From assembly GCA_910588975.1 (NCBI GenBank), contig CAJUSE010000008.1, positions 15,939 through 79,938 on the forward strand: DNA of 64,000 nucleotides, written 5' to 3'. The first letter of the stretch is position 1. Every line of letters starts with the position of its first letter. The DNA comes from an uncultured Oscillospiraceae bacterium. GTDB lineage: Bacteria; Bacillota; Clostridia; Oscillospirales; Oscillospiraceae. The position numbers and the translations under genes were made by a program. The notes beneath the pieces are model-generated. The model was not told the DNA's origin. It saw only the letters and a list, made by a program, of their open reading frames with translations, and made no database searches. Below are positions 54,799 to 63,501 of this stretch, one piece after another.

Positions 54799-54831
54799 TT
54801 TGCTGGGCAAGCCGTTGCTCAAATACTTTTT

Positions 54832-56166
54832 TCAGCCGCCCAAACGCTTCTCCAACTCGGCCTTCTGCTTCTCATACCCCGGCTTGCCCAGCAGGGCGTA
54901 CATATTGTTCTTATAAGCCTCCACCCCGGGCTGGTCGAAGGGGTTGACCTCCAACAGGTAGCCCGACAGGCCACAGGCGAACTCGAAGAAGTAGATCAGC
55001 TCGCCCAAACTGCGCTCGTCCCGGCCGGGGACGGTGAGCAGGATGTTGGGCACCCCTCCGTCCACATGGGCCAGGATGATCCCCCGGAGGGCCTGCTCGG
55101 CCACAAAGTCCAGTCCCTTGCCGGAAAGGAAGTTGAGCCCGTCCACATTCTCGGGGTCGTTGGGGATAGAAATTTTCGTTCTGGCCCTGTCAAAGCAGAT
55201 CACCGTCTCGAACATGAGCCGCTCTCCCTGCTGGATGTACTGGCCCATGGAGTGGAGGTCGGCGGTGAACTCTACGCTGGCGGGGAACAGCCCCCTGCCC
55301 TCCTTGCCCTCGCTCTCGCCGTAGAGCTGCTTCCACCACTCGGCGAAGAAGCGGAAGGCGGGTTCGTAGCCGGCCAGGATCTCCACCTTCTTTCCGCTCT
55401 GGTAGAGGGCATGGCGGGCGGCGGCGTACTGCCAGGCGGGGTTGTCCATGCCGGGCACGGCCAGCTGCTCCATAGCCTGAGCCGCCCCGGCCATGAGGGC
55501 GGTGATGTCGATGCCGGCGGCGGCGATGGGCAGCAGCCCCACGGCGGTGAGGACACTGTACCGCCCTCCCACGGCGTCGGGGACCACGAACTCCTCATAG
55601 CCCTCGCTGTCGGCCAGGCCCTTCAAAGCCCCCCGCTTGGCATCGGTGGTGGCGTAGATGCGCCCCCGGGCCCCCTCCTTGCTGTACTTCTCCTCCAGCA
55701 GGGCCTTGAAGATGCGGAAGGCCACGGCGGGCTCGGTGGTGGTGCCCGACTTGGAGATAACATTCACCGAGAAATCCACGTCCTTCACCAGGTCAATGAC
55801 CTCGTTGAGGGCGTCGGCGCTAAGGCCGTTGCCGGCGAAGTAGATGGCGGGGCTGTCCTTCCGGGTCAGGTTGTAGTTGTTGGAGGTCAGGGTCTCGATG
55901 ACCGCCCGGGCCCCCAGGTAGCTGCCCCCGATGCCGATGACCACCAGGGCCTGAGAGTCGGAGCGGATCTTCTCGGCGGCCTTCTGGATGCGGGCAAACT
56001 CGATCTTGTCGTAGTCGGCGGGCAGCCGGACCCAACCCAGGAAATCGCTGCCGGCCCCGGTGCCCTCCAGCAGGTGGCGGTGGGCCTTCTCCAGGCCCTT
56101 CTCCTCCCCGGTGCGCCAGCCGGCAGGCAGGAAGGGAGAGACATTGGAAAGATCAAGATTGAGCAT
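54832..56166 (-). CDS. pgi: Glucose-6-phosphate isomerase
   Basis: 444 residues, the short Firmicute form. [33 protein letters not shown], the [17 protein letters not shown] segment with its catalytic region, and [20 protein letters not shown] are PGI signatures. It interconverts glucose-6-P and fructose-6-P in glycolysis. Two ATGs are in frame; 56166 is 8 bases from AGGAGGT while 56172 is 2 bases, so 56166 is chosen. Its 3' end is duplicated downstream. Confidence 0.95.
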   Translation of the reverse strand: MLNLDLSNVSPFLPAGWRTGEEKGLEKAHRHLLEGTGAGSDFLGWVRLPADYDKIEFARIQKAAEKIRSDSQALVVIGIGGSYLGARAVIETLTSNNYNLTRKDSPAIYFAGNGLSADALNEVIDLVKDVDFSVNVISKSGTTTEPAVAFRIFKALLEEKYSKEGARGRIYATTDAKRGALKGLADSEGYEEFVVPDAVGGRYSVLTAVGLLPIAAAGIDITALMAGAAQAMEQLAVPGMDNPAWQYAAARHALYQSGKKVEILAGYEPAFRFFAEWWKQLYGESEGKEGRGLFPASVEFTADLHSMGQYIQQGERLMFETVICFDRARTKISIPNDPENVDGLNFLSGKGLDFVAEQALRGIILAHVDGGVPNILLTVPGRDERSLGELIYFFEFACGLSGYLLEVNPFDQPGVEAYKNNMYALLGKPGYEKQKAELEKRLGG

Positions 56167-56255
56167 ATACATGACCTCCTGACGTAATTCTTTTGGCTGT
56201 CACAATTATATACCAAAGGGCATAATTTGAAAAGGCGTATTCTGTCCCTTTTTCC

Positions 56256-56294
56256 AAAAAATATGGGGGCTGCCGTTGCGCAGTCCCCATATTT
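56256..56294 (-). terminator. Terminator after the SLH protein gene
   Basis: Arms AAATATGGGG (56259-56268) and CCCCATATTT (56285-56294) with an inner GCTGC/GCAGT stem. On the minus strand it ends in TTTTTT. Confidence 0.8.
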
Positions 56295-56305
56295 GCGTTC
56301 CCTTT

Positions 56306-58792
56306 TTACCGCTCTATGACCCGAAGGGTGCAATCCCCGTCCTCATTCAGCGTCAAGCACACCCTGGGCGCCCCCGGGAAGGAGAACCCGGCCAGGTTCT
56401 TCTTCCCCGGCGTATGATTTTGGCAGACCATGGGGGTAATGTAGAACAGTCCGTCCGGCTTTTCCTGCCGGAACCGCTCCACATCCACTGTCACCTCAAT
56501 GGAGAACTCCTCACCTGACACCAGAGGGGCCTCGGCCTGCTCGCCGTAGGCCTGGAGCACCACGTAGTTGTAGTAGGAGGGCAGGTCCAGCATACAGCCG
56601 CTCATGCGGATGGTCTCCCCATCCAGCACCTCCAGAGCCAGCCACTGGCCGTTGCCCCAGTCCCCCCGGTAGTAATCGGTTTTCTCGTCCTCGGGCAGAG
56701 GGGTGCTGCTGGGCCCCGGCCGGGTGGTCTCCACAGGCTCCGGGGTCTCGGTGGGCCGGGGGCTTTCCGTGGGTCTGGGGCTCTCGGTGGGCCTGGGAGA
56801 CCCAGTGGGCCTGGGGGTTGCCGTGGGCTTAGGGGTCTCGGTGGGCTTGGGGGTCTCTGTGGAGGCCTTATTCATGTCGATCTCCAGCTCATAGACCTTC
56901 AAGTGCCGGGTGGGATAATACCCAAACACCCCATAGGGCCCCGCCTCGGGCCGGACCCAGCAAATCCGGTTGTCAATGACGGTGGGGTCCACATTGGGGA
57001 CCATAAAGTCGGGCGGGGTCTCGGTCCTGCCGATCTGGTTGCCCTCCCCGTCAAAGACGGCATAGCAGAAGTTCCCGAAATCCCCCATGGTGGTGCGGCT
57101 GGACTCCTTCACCGTCTGCCACATGACCACAAAGGTGTTGTTGTTCAGCTGTGCCAGGTTGATCTTCCGCACATACTCCTCCCCGTTGGGGGCAAAGTCG
57201 GTGAGCCACTTCACCTCCGCCTTGCCGTTGGGGAAACCCGCCTTGGGGATCACCGCCAAAAAGGCGTTGGCATACTCCATCCTGTCGTTCCCCTTCTGGG
57301 GAGAGGAAGCCCCGGCAAAGAGGTAGTTCTCCCCGCTGATCCCAAGGCCGCCGGGGATGGCGTTTGTGGTATTGTCGCCAATGGCGCCGGAGAAGGGGAA
57401 GAAATTCATCTCCTTCCCGTATCCGGTGGAGGCCTCCCAGTTCAGGGTAAAGCCCCGTGGGTAGGCATCGCCGTGGTCGGCATACACCGGCTCTCCCCCG
57501 TCAAAGGCCACATACTGGGCAAAGGAGTGGCTCACGTGGTTGCCGGGGAACTGGCTGCTCACCGACTGCACCGTCATATCAGGGGTAGAAATTTTGATGG
57601 TGATATTGGACTGGTGCCGCAGCCCGTCCTTGGGGGTGAGGTACCGCAGCCGGGAGGTGTGGAGGATGAGCGTCCCGTCCTCCTCGGCCATGGCCACATG
57701 GTCAGTGGAGCGGTAGGGCTGGGTGGTGTAGCTCTCCCCACCCTTCACCGAGGCGGCCCCCAGCCGGTTCCAGTCCTTGTCGTACCGGACCACCCGGTAG
57801 ACCTCCTTGCTGTCGTTCTCCTCCATGTTGTCCTGTCCGAAGGCCAGGTAGTAGGCATTCTCCCCCTCGTAGAAGCCGGCGCAGAAGGCCAGCTCAATGG
57901 GGATGTCCTTGACCCCGGTGGAGTTGCCCTCCCGGTCAAACTGCTCCACCCGAATGGCGGGGTCGGATACATTCCGGCCCTGAAGCTGGAGGACAGACCG
58001 CTCTCCGTCCTCCTCCAGGTAGTACAGCTCGCCGCTGGTATGGACGGCCCACTCGGTCTCAATGCCCAGCTGGGAGTCAAGGTGGGCAATGCCCAGCTTC
58101 TCCTCCCGGGCCATGTTGGCCGCCTCCGCCGCCCGGAAGGCCCGGTCCAGCATGACGCAGGCCTCCTGGAAGGTCAGCACACCCAGGGGGTTGAACCGCC
58201 CTGCCTCGTCCCCCTTCAAAAGGCCCAGGGCGGCGGCACGGTCCACCGACTCCTTGGCCCAGGGGCTGATGGTGTCCCCGTCCACAAATGTGGGGATGCT
58301 GCTCTCCGGGAGCTTCGCCCCGGTGTACTTCTCCAGGGCATCCACAAGGGCGCACATCATCTTGGCGGCCTGCTCCCGGGTCAGGGCACTGTCACAGTTG
58401 GCCAGCCGCTTTTCCTCCACCCAGGCTCCCTCGGTGAGGCCATAGGCCGCCGCCGTATACACATTGTACCGCCCGCCGAAGCCGTCCTGGCTCTCCACAT
58501 CGTCAAAATAGTCCACCGGCATGGGGCTGGCAGCGCTCAAAAGGTCCCGCCGGCCCTCCCGGTGGATCACATTGACCATGAAGTAGCAAAACCGCCCTCT
58601 GGTCATAGTGCCGGTGGGGTTGTAATTCCCCTGGCCCAGGATACCCCCGTCGGCCAGGTCCTCCATCTGCTCCAGGGCCCAGGCCGCCGGCTCCTTGTCC
58701 CAGTTCACCACATCTGTGGCCGAGGCGGCCAGGGGAAGTCCCATCCCCACCGCCAGAGCCAGGGCCAGAAGTGTACTTACAAACCGCTTCAT
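56306..58792 (-). CDS. Surface protein with three SLH domains and a Pro/Thr linker
   Basis: 828 residues. Signal peptide [18 protein letters not shown] ending near LAASA. Three SLH modules (about residues 25-215; for example NYNPTGTMTRGRF, CDSALTREQAAKMM, FNPLGVLTFQEACVML) would anchor it to the cell wall. A large beta-rich region of about 400 residues follows, perhaps a propeller-like sensor or binding domain. A spacer of PTE(T/S)P(K/R) six-residue repeats (about residues 650-705) leads to a C-terminal domain of about 115 residues. The ligand is unknown. Confidence 0.85.
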   Translation of the reverse strand: MKRFVSTLLALALAVGMGLPLAASATDVVNWDKEPAAWALEQMEDLADGGILGQGNYNPTGTMTRGRFCYFMVNVIHREGRRDLLSAASPMPVDYFDDVESQDGFGGRYNVYTAAAYGLTEGAWVEEKRLANCDSALTREQAAKMMCALVDALEKYTGAKLPESSIPTFVDGDTISPWAKESVDRAAALGLLKGDEAGRFNPLGVLTFQEACVMLDRAFRAAEAANMAREEKLGIAHLDSQLGIETEWAVHTSGELYYLEEDGERSVLQLQGRNVSDPAIRVEQFDREGNSTGVKDIPIELAFCAGFYEGENAYYLAFGQDNMEENDSKEVYRVVRYDKDWNRLGAASVKGGESYTTQPYRSTDHVAMAEEDGTLILHTSRLRYLTPKDGLRHQSNITIKISTPDMTVQSVSSQFPGNHVSHSFAQYVAFDGGEPVYADHGDAYPRGFTLNWEASTGYGKEMNFFPFSGAIGDNTTNAIPGGLGISGENYLFAGASSPQKGNDRMEYANAFLAVIPKAGFPNGKAEVKWLTDFAPNGEEYVRKINLAQLNNNTFVVMWQTVKESSRTTMGDFGNFCYAVFDGEGNQIGRTETPPDFMVPNVDPTVIDNRICWVRPEAGPYGVFGYYPTRHLKVYELEIDMNKASTETPKPTETPKPTATPRPTGSPRPTESPRPTESPRPTETPEPVETTRPGPSSTPLPEDEKTDYYRGDWGNGQWLALEVLDGETIRMSGCMLDLPSYYNYVVLQAYGEQAEAPLVSGEEFSIEVTVDVERFRQEKPDGLFYITPMVCQNHTPGKKNLAGFSFPGAPRVCLTLNEDGDCTLRVIER

Positions 58793-58940
58793 TTTCCTCT
58801 CTCCTTCTCCTCTTGCTTTTGTGCTTCACAAAAATGTCCCGCTCTGCCATATGATCGTTTTCATTATACCCCCCTCCCCTCTGGGGCGCAAGGGGGTGTG
58901 GCATTTTTACTTAAAATCGGTCCTATCGTACCATTTCGGT

Positions 58941-58969
58941 TTTACAAATTGCCAAAAGAATGGTATGAT
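58941..58969 (+). promoter_or_regulatory. Promoter of the C69 peptidase pair
   Basis: TTTACA (58941-58946), 17-base spacer, TATGAT (58964-58969). Confidence 0.6.
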
Positions 58970-59040
58970 AGAAGTACGATCAGGGCAGGCCCCCGTCTCC
59001 GACGGACTTTAACGGCCCCCGACAGAAAGGAGAACCTGCT

Positions 59041-60510
59041 ATGTCCCCCAAATATGTGGCCTGGGCAGACGACTCAGGCATGAACTGCTCTACCATCATT
59101 ATCGGCAAAAAGGCTTCCGCCACCGGCCTTGTGCTGGTGGCCCACAACGAGGATGACCCCGGCTGCTTTGTCCAGAGCCATCTGGTCCCCCACGCACGCC
59201 ATGAGGCCGGCGAGACCCTCACCTTTGCCGACGGCAATGCCGTCATCCCCCAGGTGGAGGAGACCCTTGGCTACTACTGGTCCGAGTTCCGTGCCCTCCA
59301 CGGGGAGCCCTTCGCCGATGCCTTCATCAACGAGTGCGGGGTCAGCGTGGTCTCCAACGGCTGCGTGGGCACCCGGGGCACCGAGGACGGCAGTGTCACC
59401 GGCGGCATTGGCTACGGCCTGCGCCACCTCATCGCCCAGCGCTCCCGCTCGGCCCGGGAGGGTGTGGAGATCGCCGCCGCCCTGGTGGAGGAGTTCGGCT
59501 ACTACTCCACCCGCAGCTACACCATTGCCGATAAGGACGAGGCCTGGGTCTTTCAGGTCATCGTGGGCCACAACTTCGTGGCCCAGCGGGTGGGAGACGA
59601 CGAGGTCTTTTACATCCCCAACTGGCTCACCATTCGGAATATCGACTTCTCCGACACCGCCCACAAAAAATTCTACTGGTCCAAGAACCTTGTCTCCTTC
59701 GCCATGGACAAGGGCCTCTACACCCCTGTCAAGGCCGGCGATTACTCCGACTTTGACTTCTCCACCATCTATCAGGTGGAGGGGGCCTACATCCCCTCCA
59801 ACACCCTGCGCTCCGACCTGGCCTGGCGGCAGCTCACCGACGGGGGCAGCGTGCCCCACCGCACCTTCTCCATCAAGGCCCCCAAGACCTACGGCATGGC
59901 CGAGCTGAAGGCCATCCTCCGCTCTCACTACGACGGCCACGATGAGGACCTCAAAACCGACCCGGCCATGTCCCCCCACCGCTACGGCATCTGCCGGGAC
60001 ACCACGGTGGAGAGCGTTATCATCCAATTTGCCGAAAAGGCCCCCCTCACCTGTCTGTGGCGCTCCTTCCCCCGGCCCTGCATCTCCCCCTTCGTGCCCT
60101 GGTATGTGGGACTCACCCGTATCCCCGAGGGCTATGAGTGGCTGGACGCCAGGCCCAGCCTAGCCTCCCACTTCGCCGTGGGCCAGGGGGAGCTGCGCCG
60201 CAACGACAACTACGCCTACTGGGCCTTCCATATGCTCCAGAACATCATGGAGCTGAACTACCAGGAGGGAGAGACGCTGGTCCACAGCCAGATCGCCGCC
60301 CTGGAGGAGGGCTGGGACAGGACCAAGCCCGCCCTGGATGCCGCAGCTGCCGCTCTGCTGGAGCATGACCCCGATGCCGCTCGGGAACTGCTCACCGACT
60401 ACACCTGCGCCCAGGCCCAGAAGGCCTGGCAGTGGGCCCGCCAGTGCGCCCAGGACCTGGTGGATGCCAAGGACAAGGCCAATATGAACTTCTGGCGCAG
60501 CAAGCTGTAA
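59041..60510 (+). CDS. C69-family dipeptidase (first of a tandem pair)
   Basis: 489 residues of the Ntn-hydrolase peptidase family C69 (PepD-like). Cys16 in MNCSTIIIGKKAS is the predicted nucleophile, freed by removing the 15-residue pro-segment. AHNEDD, then YIPNWLTIRNIDFSD and the C-terminal helices follow the family. These enzymes cut dipeptides and release D- or L-amino acids for uptake. No signal peptide is seen. The ATG at 59041 follows AAAGGAG. The next gene is a paralogue 58 bases away. Confidence 0.88.
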   Translation: MSPKYVAWADDSGMNCSTIIIGKKASATGLVLVAHNEDDPGCFVQSHLVPHARHEAGETLTFADGNAVIPQVEETLGYYWSEFRALHGEPFADAFINECGVSVVSNGCVGTRGTEDGSVTGGIGYGLRHLIAQRSRSAREGVEIAAALVEEFGYYSTRSYTIADKDEAWVFQVIVGHNFVAQRVGDDEVFYIPNWLTIRNIDFSDTAHKKFYWSKNLVSFAMDKGLYTPVKAGDYSDFDFSTIYQVEGAYIPSNTLRSDLAWRQLTDGGSVPHRTFSIKAPKTYGMAELKAILRSHYDGHDEDLKTDPAMSPHRYGICRDTTVESVIIQFAEKAPLTCLWRSFPRPCISPFVPWYVGLTRIPEGYEWLDARPSLASHFAVGQGELRRNDNYAYWAFHMLQNIMELNYQEGETLVHSQIAALEEGWDRTKPALDAAAAALLEHDPDAARELLTDYTCAQAQKAWQWARQCAQDLVDAKDKANMNFWRSKL

Positions 60511-60568
60511 AGCCTTCCCTTCCGGGGCTCTGCCCCAGTCCCCTCTTTTTAAGAAAGGAGTTCTCCCC

Positions 60569-62011
60569 ATGAATAAAAACTACGACTCCCAGGCCAACTG
60601 CTCCACCATCATCGTGGGCAAGGATGCCTCGGCCACCGGTCGGGTCATTATGGCCCACAACGAGGACGATCTGGGCTGCGTGGTCCAAAGCCATCTGGTC
60701 CCCCGGATGAAGCACGAAAAGGGCGAGACCATCACCTTCCCCGACGGCACCGCCGTCATCCCCCAGGTGGAGGAGACCTGGGCCTTCTACTGGGACGAGT
60801 TCCGGGCCCTCCACGGTGAGCCCTTTGCCGACGCCTTCTACAACGAGTGGGGGGTCAGTGTCACCTCCAACAGCGGCATTGGCTCCAAGGTGCCCGCCGA
60901 CGGCAGCGTCACCGGCGGGCTGGGCTACGGCTTCCGGCGGCTTATTGCCGAGCGGGCCACCTCCGCCCGCCATGGTGTGGAGATCGCCTGCGCCCTGCTG
61001 GAGGAGTTTGGCTACCGCTCCACCCGCATCTACGAGATCTGTGACAAGGAGGAGGCCTGGGTGCTCCAGGTGGCCACCGGCCACAACTTCGTGGCCCAGC
61101 GGGTTGGGGACGACGAGATCTTCTTCATCCCCAACTGGTTCACCGTCCACCGGGTGGACTTCTCCGACACCGAGCACAAAAAGTTCTACTGGTCGAAAAA
61201 TCTCATCCAGTACGCCCTGGATCACGGCTACTACACCCCTGCCAAGGCCGGGGACTACTCTGACTTCGACTTTGCCGACGTCTACCAGGCCCAAAAGGCC
61301 TACATTCCCTTCAACTCCCTGCGCTCCGACCTGGGCTGGCCCCTTCTGGTGGGCCATGAGGTGCCCCACCGCACCTTCTCCCTGAAGGCAGAGAAAAAGT
61401 ACACCGTGGAGGACCTGAAGCCCGTCCTGCGCTCCCACCAGCACGATGCCATCGAAAAGGATGGCACCCCCCACCTCTTCGGGGAGCGGTGCGGAGTCTG
61501 CTGGGCCACCACGGTGGTGAGCATGATCGTGGAGTTCGGCCCCCGGCCCGAGCTGACCTGCATCCATCAGGCCTTCCGCCGGCCCTGCATGTCCCCCTAC
61601 ACCCCCTGGTACATGGGGCTGGACCGGCTGCCCAAGGGCTATGAGTGGATCGGCCCCAAGGCCTCCCTGGTCTCCCACTTTGAGGTGGATGAGCGGGAGG
61701 TGGAGTACGACGGAAATCTGGCCTACTGGGCCTTCCACCTGCTCCAGAACATGACCGAGCTGGACTACACCTTCTGCGCCCCCATCGTCCAGGAGCGCCT
61801 GGCCAGGCTGGAGGCCCAGTGGGCCCTGGAAAAGCCGGCGGTGGACGCCGCCGCTGCCCAGCTGCTGGAGACCGATCCCGCCGCCGGCCGGGCCTTCCTC
61901 ACCGACTACACCGCCGCCCAGGCCCAAAAGGCCTGGGACTGGGCCCAGCAGATGATTTTGGAGCTGGCCGACCGCAAAAACCGCCCCAACGAGGAAAAAT
62001 TCACAATCTAA
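60569..62011 (+). CDS. C69-family dipeptidase (second of a tandem pair)
   Basis: 480 residues, similar to its neighbour along the full length. The predicted nucleophile is Cys11 (ANCSTIIVGKDAS), with a shorter pro-segment of 10 residues. AHNEDD, the SVTGGLGYGFRRLI stretch, and FIPNWFTVHRVDFSD are conserved. Divergence is greatest near the middle, suggesting different dipeptide preference. The ATG at 60569 follows AAAGGAG. It is probably co-transcribed with the first copy and ends in a strong terminator. Confidence 0.88.
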   Translation: MNKNYDSQANCSTIIVGKDASATGRVIMAHNEDDLGCVVQSHLVPRMKHEKGETITFPDGTAVIPQVEETWAFYWDEFRALHGEPFADAFYNEWGVSVTSNSGIGSKVPADGSVTGGLGYGFRRLIAERATSARHGVEIACALLEEFGYRSTRIYEICDKEEAWVLQVATGHNFVAQRVGDDEIFFIPNWFTVHRVDFSDTEHKKFYWSKNLIQYALDHGYYTPAKAGDYSDFDFADVYQAQKAYIPFNSLRSDLGWPLLVGHEVPHRTFSLKAEKKYTVEDLKPVLRSHQHDAIEKDGTPHLFGERCGVCWATTVVSMIVEFGPRPELTCIHQAFRRPCMSPYTPWYMGLDRLPKGYEWIGPKASLVSHFEVDEREVEYDGNLAYWAFHLLQNMTELDYTFCAPIVQERLARLEAQWALEKPAVDAAAAQLLETDPAAGRAFLTDYTAAQAQKAWDWAQQMILELADRKNRPNEEKFTI

Positions 62012-62038
62012 ATCCCAGTTTTTCAGTCAAAAGCCCAC

Positions 62039-62077
62039 AAAAAAGCCCTCGCTTTATCCAAAAGCGAGGGCTTTTTT
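62039..62077 (+). terminator. Terminator after the C69 pair
   Basis: AAAAAAGCCCTCGCTTT and AAAGCGAGGGCTTTTTT flank a 5-base loop. Confidence 0.9.
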
Positions 62078-62169
62078 CCTGTTTTCAGGGGTGAACAAGC
62101 ACTTTTCCCGGCTCTTTTTCCGGGTTTTTGGCGAGGTTTTCCCGCCTTTTGCCCGGCAGATTCGGCCCC

Positions 62170-62643
62170 TTACAGCTCCTCTTCCTCCTTTGGGCTGCGG
62201 TAGACGATCTCGCTGTAACGCTCCCCCGTCCGGGCGAGCAAAAAGGTCCGACGGCGGTTGGGGATCATGTCCCCGGGCAGGGCGTCGGTGGAGAACCAGG
62301 CCATCTCGCTGCACTTGTCCGGCTCCTGGATCCCGGGCTCCCCTTCCCAGCGGCGGATCTCAAAATAAATGTCGTAGTAGGTGGGCTCCTTCACCCGGTG
62401 GCTCAGGTGGACAAACACCGCATCCTCAGGCCGAGCCACAAGGCCGGTCTCCTCCCGGAGCTCCCGACAGACTGCCTGGGAGGCGGTCTCCCCCTCCTCC
62501 ACATGGCCGCTGCCGGCAAAATCCCACTTGCCGTCCATGTAACAGGTGTTGGTCCGGCGGAGGAGCAGGACCTCCTCCCGGCCCTCCCGCTCCCGCAGGA
62601 CCACGGGCAAAACCGCCGACAGGGTCTTATAATGCTGGCTCAT
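62170..62643 (-). CDS. Nudix hydrolase
   Basis: 157 residues. The Nudix box runs from GHVEEGE to REETGL, with all key residues (G-x5-E-x7-RE-x2-EE-x-G). It would hydrolyse a nucleoside diphosphate linked to some moiety; the substrate cannot be read from sequence. The ATG at 62643 follows AAGGAG with 8-base spacing. The frame is open further upstream, but that part lies in the repeat-bounded element at 62673-62784. Confidence 0.85.
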   Translation of the reverse strand: MSQHYKTLSAVLPVVLREREGREEVLLLRRTNTCYMDGKWDFAGSGHVEEGETASQAVCRELREETGLVARPEDAVFVHLSHRVKEPTYYDIYFEIRRWEGEPGIQEPDKCSEMAWFSTDALPGDMIPNRRRTFLLARTGERYSEIVYRSPKEEEEL

Positions 62644-62672
62644 ACAGTTCTCTCCTTCCTCTGCCACGCTCC

Positions 62673-62784
62673 GAAATGGGCAGGGCATTCGGTTGCTTTC
62701 CCTACGGCTCGGGCTGGTCTGCGGGCCACACAGCGGCCCTCCGCTCGCCCTCCCTTCGGTCCAAGCGCCCTCATTGCCCATTTC
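62673..62784. repeat. Element bounded by inverted repeats
   Basis: GAAATGGGCA (62673-62682) and its perfect reverse complement TGCCCATTTC (62775-62784) flank 92 bases that hold no gene. It sits between the HD-domain gene and the Nudix gene, ending 30 bases before the Nudix start codon. It may be a small non-coding mobile or REP-like unit. Confidence 0.5.
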
Positions 62785-62794
62785 TCCACGCTTC

Positions 62795-63373
62795 TCACTG
62801 CAGCTCGTCCAGGGTCAGTTCAAAGCCGGGAAGGAATTCCGACAAAAAATACTTCAGGGCGGGCAGGTCCATCTCCTCCAGGGCCGCCCTGGTCTGCCGG
62901 GTGGCCAGGCGGAACTCGGCATTGCCGGCGGAGAGCTCCTCCAGGCACTTGATGTGGGCGGAGAGCTTGTCGGCGGCCTTCACCACCTGCAAGAGCTGGG
63001 GGTCCAGCTCCTCCCGGACATAGGGGGCAAAGGCGGGAGAGAGCTCGCCGGGCAGCATGGTCAGCAGCTTGTCCGCCGCCATCCGCTCCACCGCCTTGTA
63101 GGCCTCCTTGATGCCGGGGTTGTCGTACTTCACCGGGGTGGGCAGATCGCCGGTGAGGATCTCGCTGGCGTCGTGGTAGAGCCCGGCGACAGCCGCCTCC
63201 CCCGGGTCCACAGCAGAGCCGAACCGCTCCCGGCCGATGACGGCCAGGGCATGGGCCAGAATGGCCACCATGTGGGAGTGCTCCTGAATGTTCTCGCTCT
63301 GGGTATTGCGCATAAGGCCCCAACGGTCGATGTACTTCATCCGGGCCATGAGGGCAAAAAAGTTATAGGCCAC
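62795..63373 (-). CDS. HD-domain phosphohydrolase, YfbR-like 5'-nucleotidase
   Basis: 192 residues. WGLMRNTQSENIQEHSHMVAIL, LYHDASEILTGDLPTPVKY and VKAADKLSAHIKCLEE are the metal-binding and family motifs of YfbR-type dNMP phosphatases. It likely trims deoxynucleotide pools. The start is GTG at 63373, 11 bases after AAGGGG; a TTG at 63394 is in frame but lies too close to the promoter. The gene diverges from mtaB. Confidence 0.82.
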   Translation of the reverse strand: MAYNFFALMARMKYIDRWGLMRNTQSENIQEHSHMVAILAHALAVIGRERFGSAVDPGEAAVAGLYHDASEILTGDLPTPVKYDNPGIKEAYKAVERMAADKLLTMLPGELSPAFAPYVREELDPQLLQVVKAADKLSAHIKCLEELSAGNAEFRLATRQTRAALEEMDLPALKYFLSEFLPGFELTLDELQ

Positions 63374-63397
63374 TGTACAAGCTACCCCTTTCAATGC

Positions 63398-63414
63398 TAT
63401 AATACGGTATTATA
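63398..63414. promoter_or_regulatory. Shared palindromic -10 region of two opposing promoters
   Basis: TATAATAC-G-GTATTATA is a perfect 17-bp palindrome. Minus promoter: TTGCAC (63437-63432), 17-base spacer, TATAAT (63414-63409). Plus promoter: TATAAT at 63398-63403 with a TGTACA (63374-63379), 18-base spacer. The two start sites overlap, so the promoters likely exclude each other. Confidence 0.7.
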
Positions 63415-63501
63415 CACCATGGACAACCTCTGTGCAAGGCTTGTCCCGGTCCATCACCACCCACCCCGGCGATGCCGGGAGGGGGAAAAGGGGTCACTGC
63501 T

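Larger units (their letters stand above)
54450..54831. other. Gene-free stretch with repeats behind pgi
   Basis: No gene is supported here. The stretch holds a second copy of the last 56 bases of pgi, a strong hairpin, and four short palindromes in a row, each listed separately. The end near 54450-54540 serves as the leader of the P-loop gene. Confidence 0.7.

Noticed and set aside
56700..56870. Short direct repeats that could suggest a CRISPR array
   Set aside because: The period is about 18 bases, in frame with a Pro/Thr linker, and there are no spacers or cas genes.
62641..62781. Longer Nudix protein starting at 62781
   Set aside because: The extra 46 codons lie in the repeat-bounded element, and the ATG at 62643 has a well-spaced AAGGAG.
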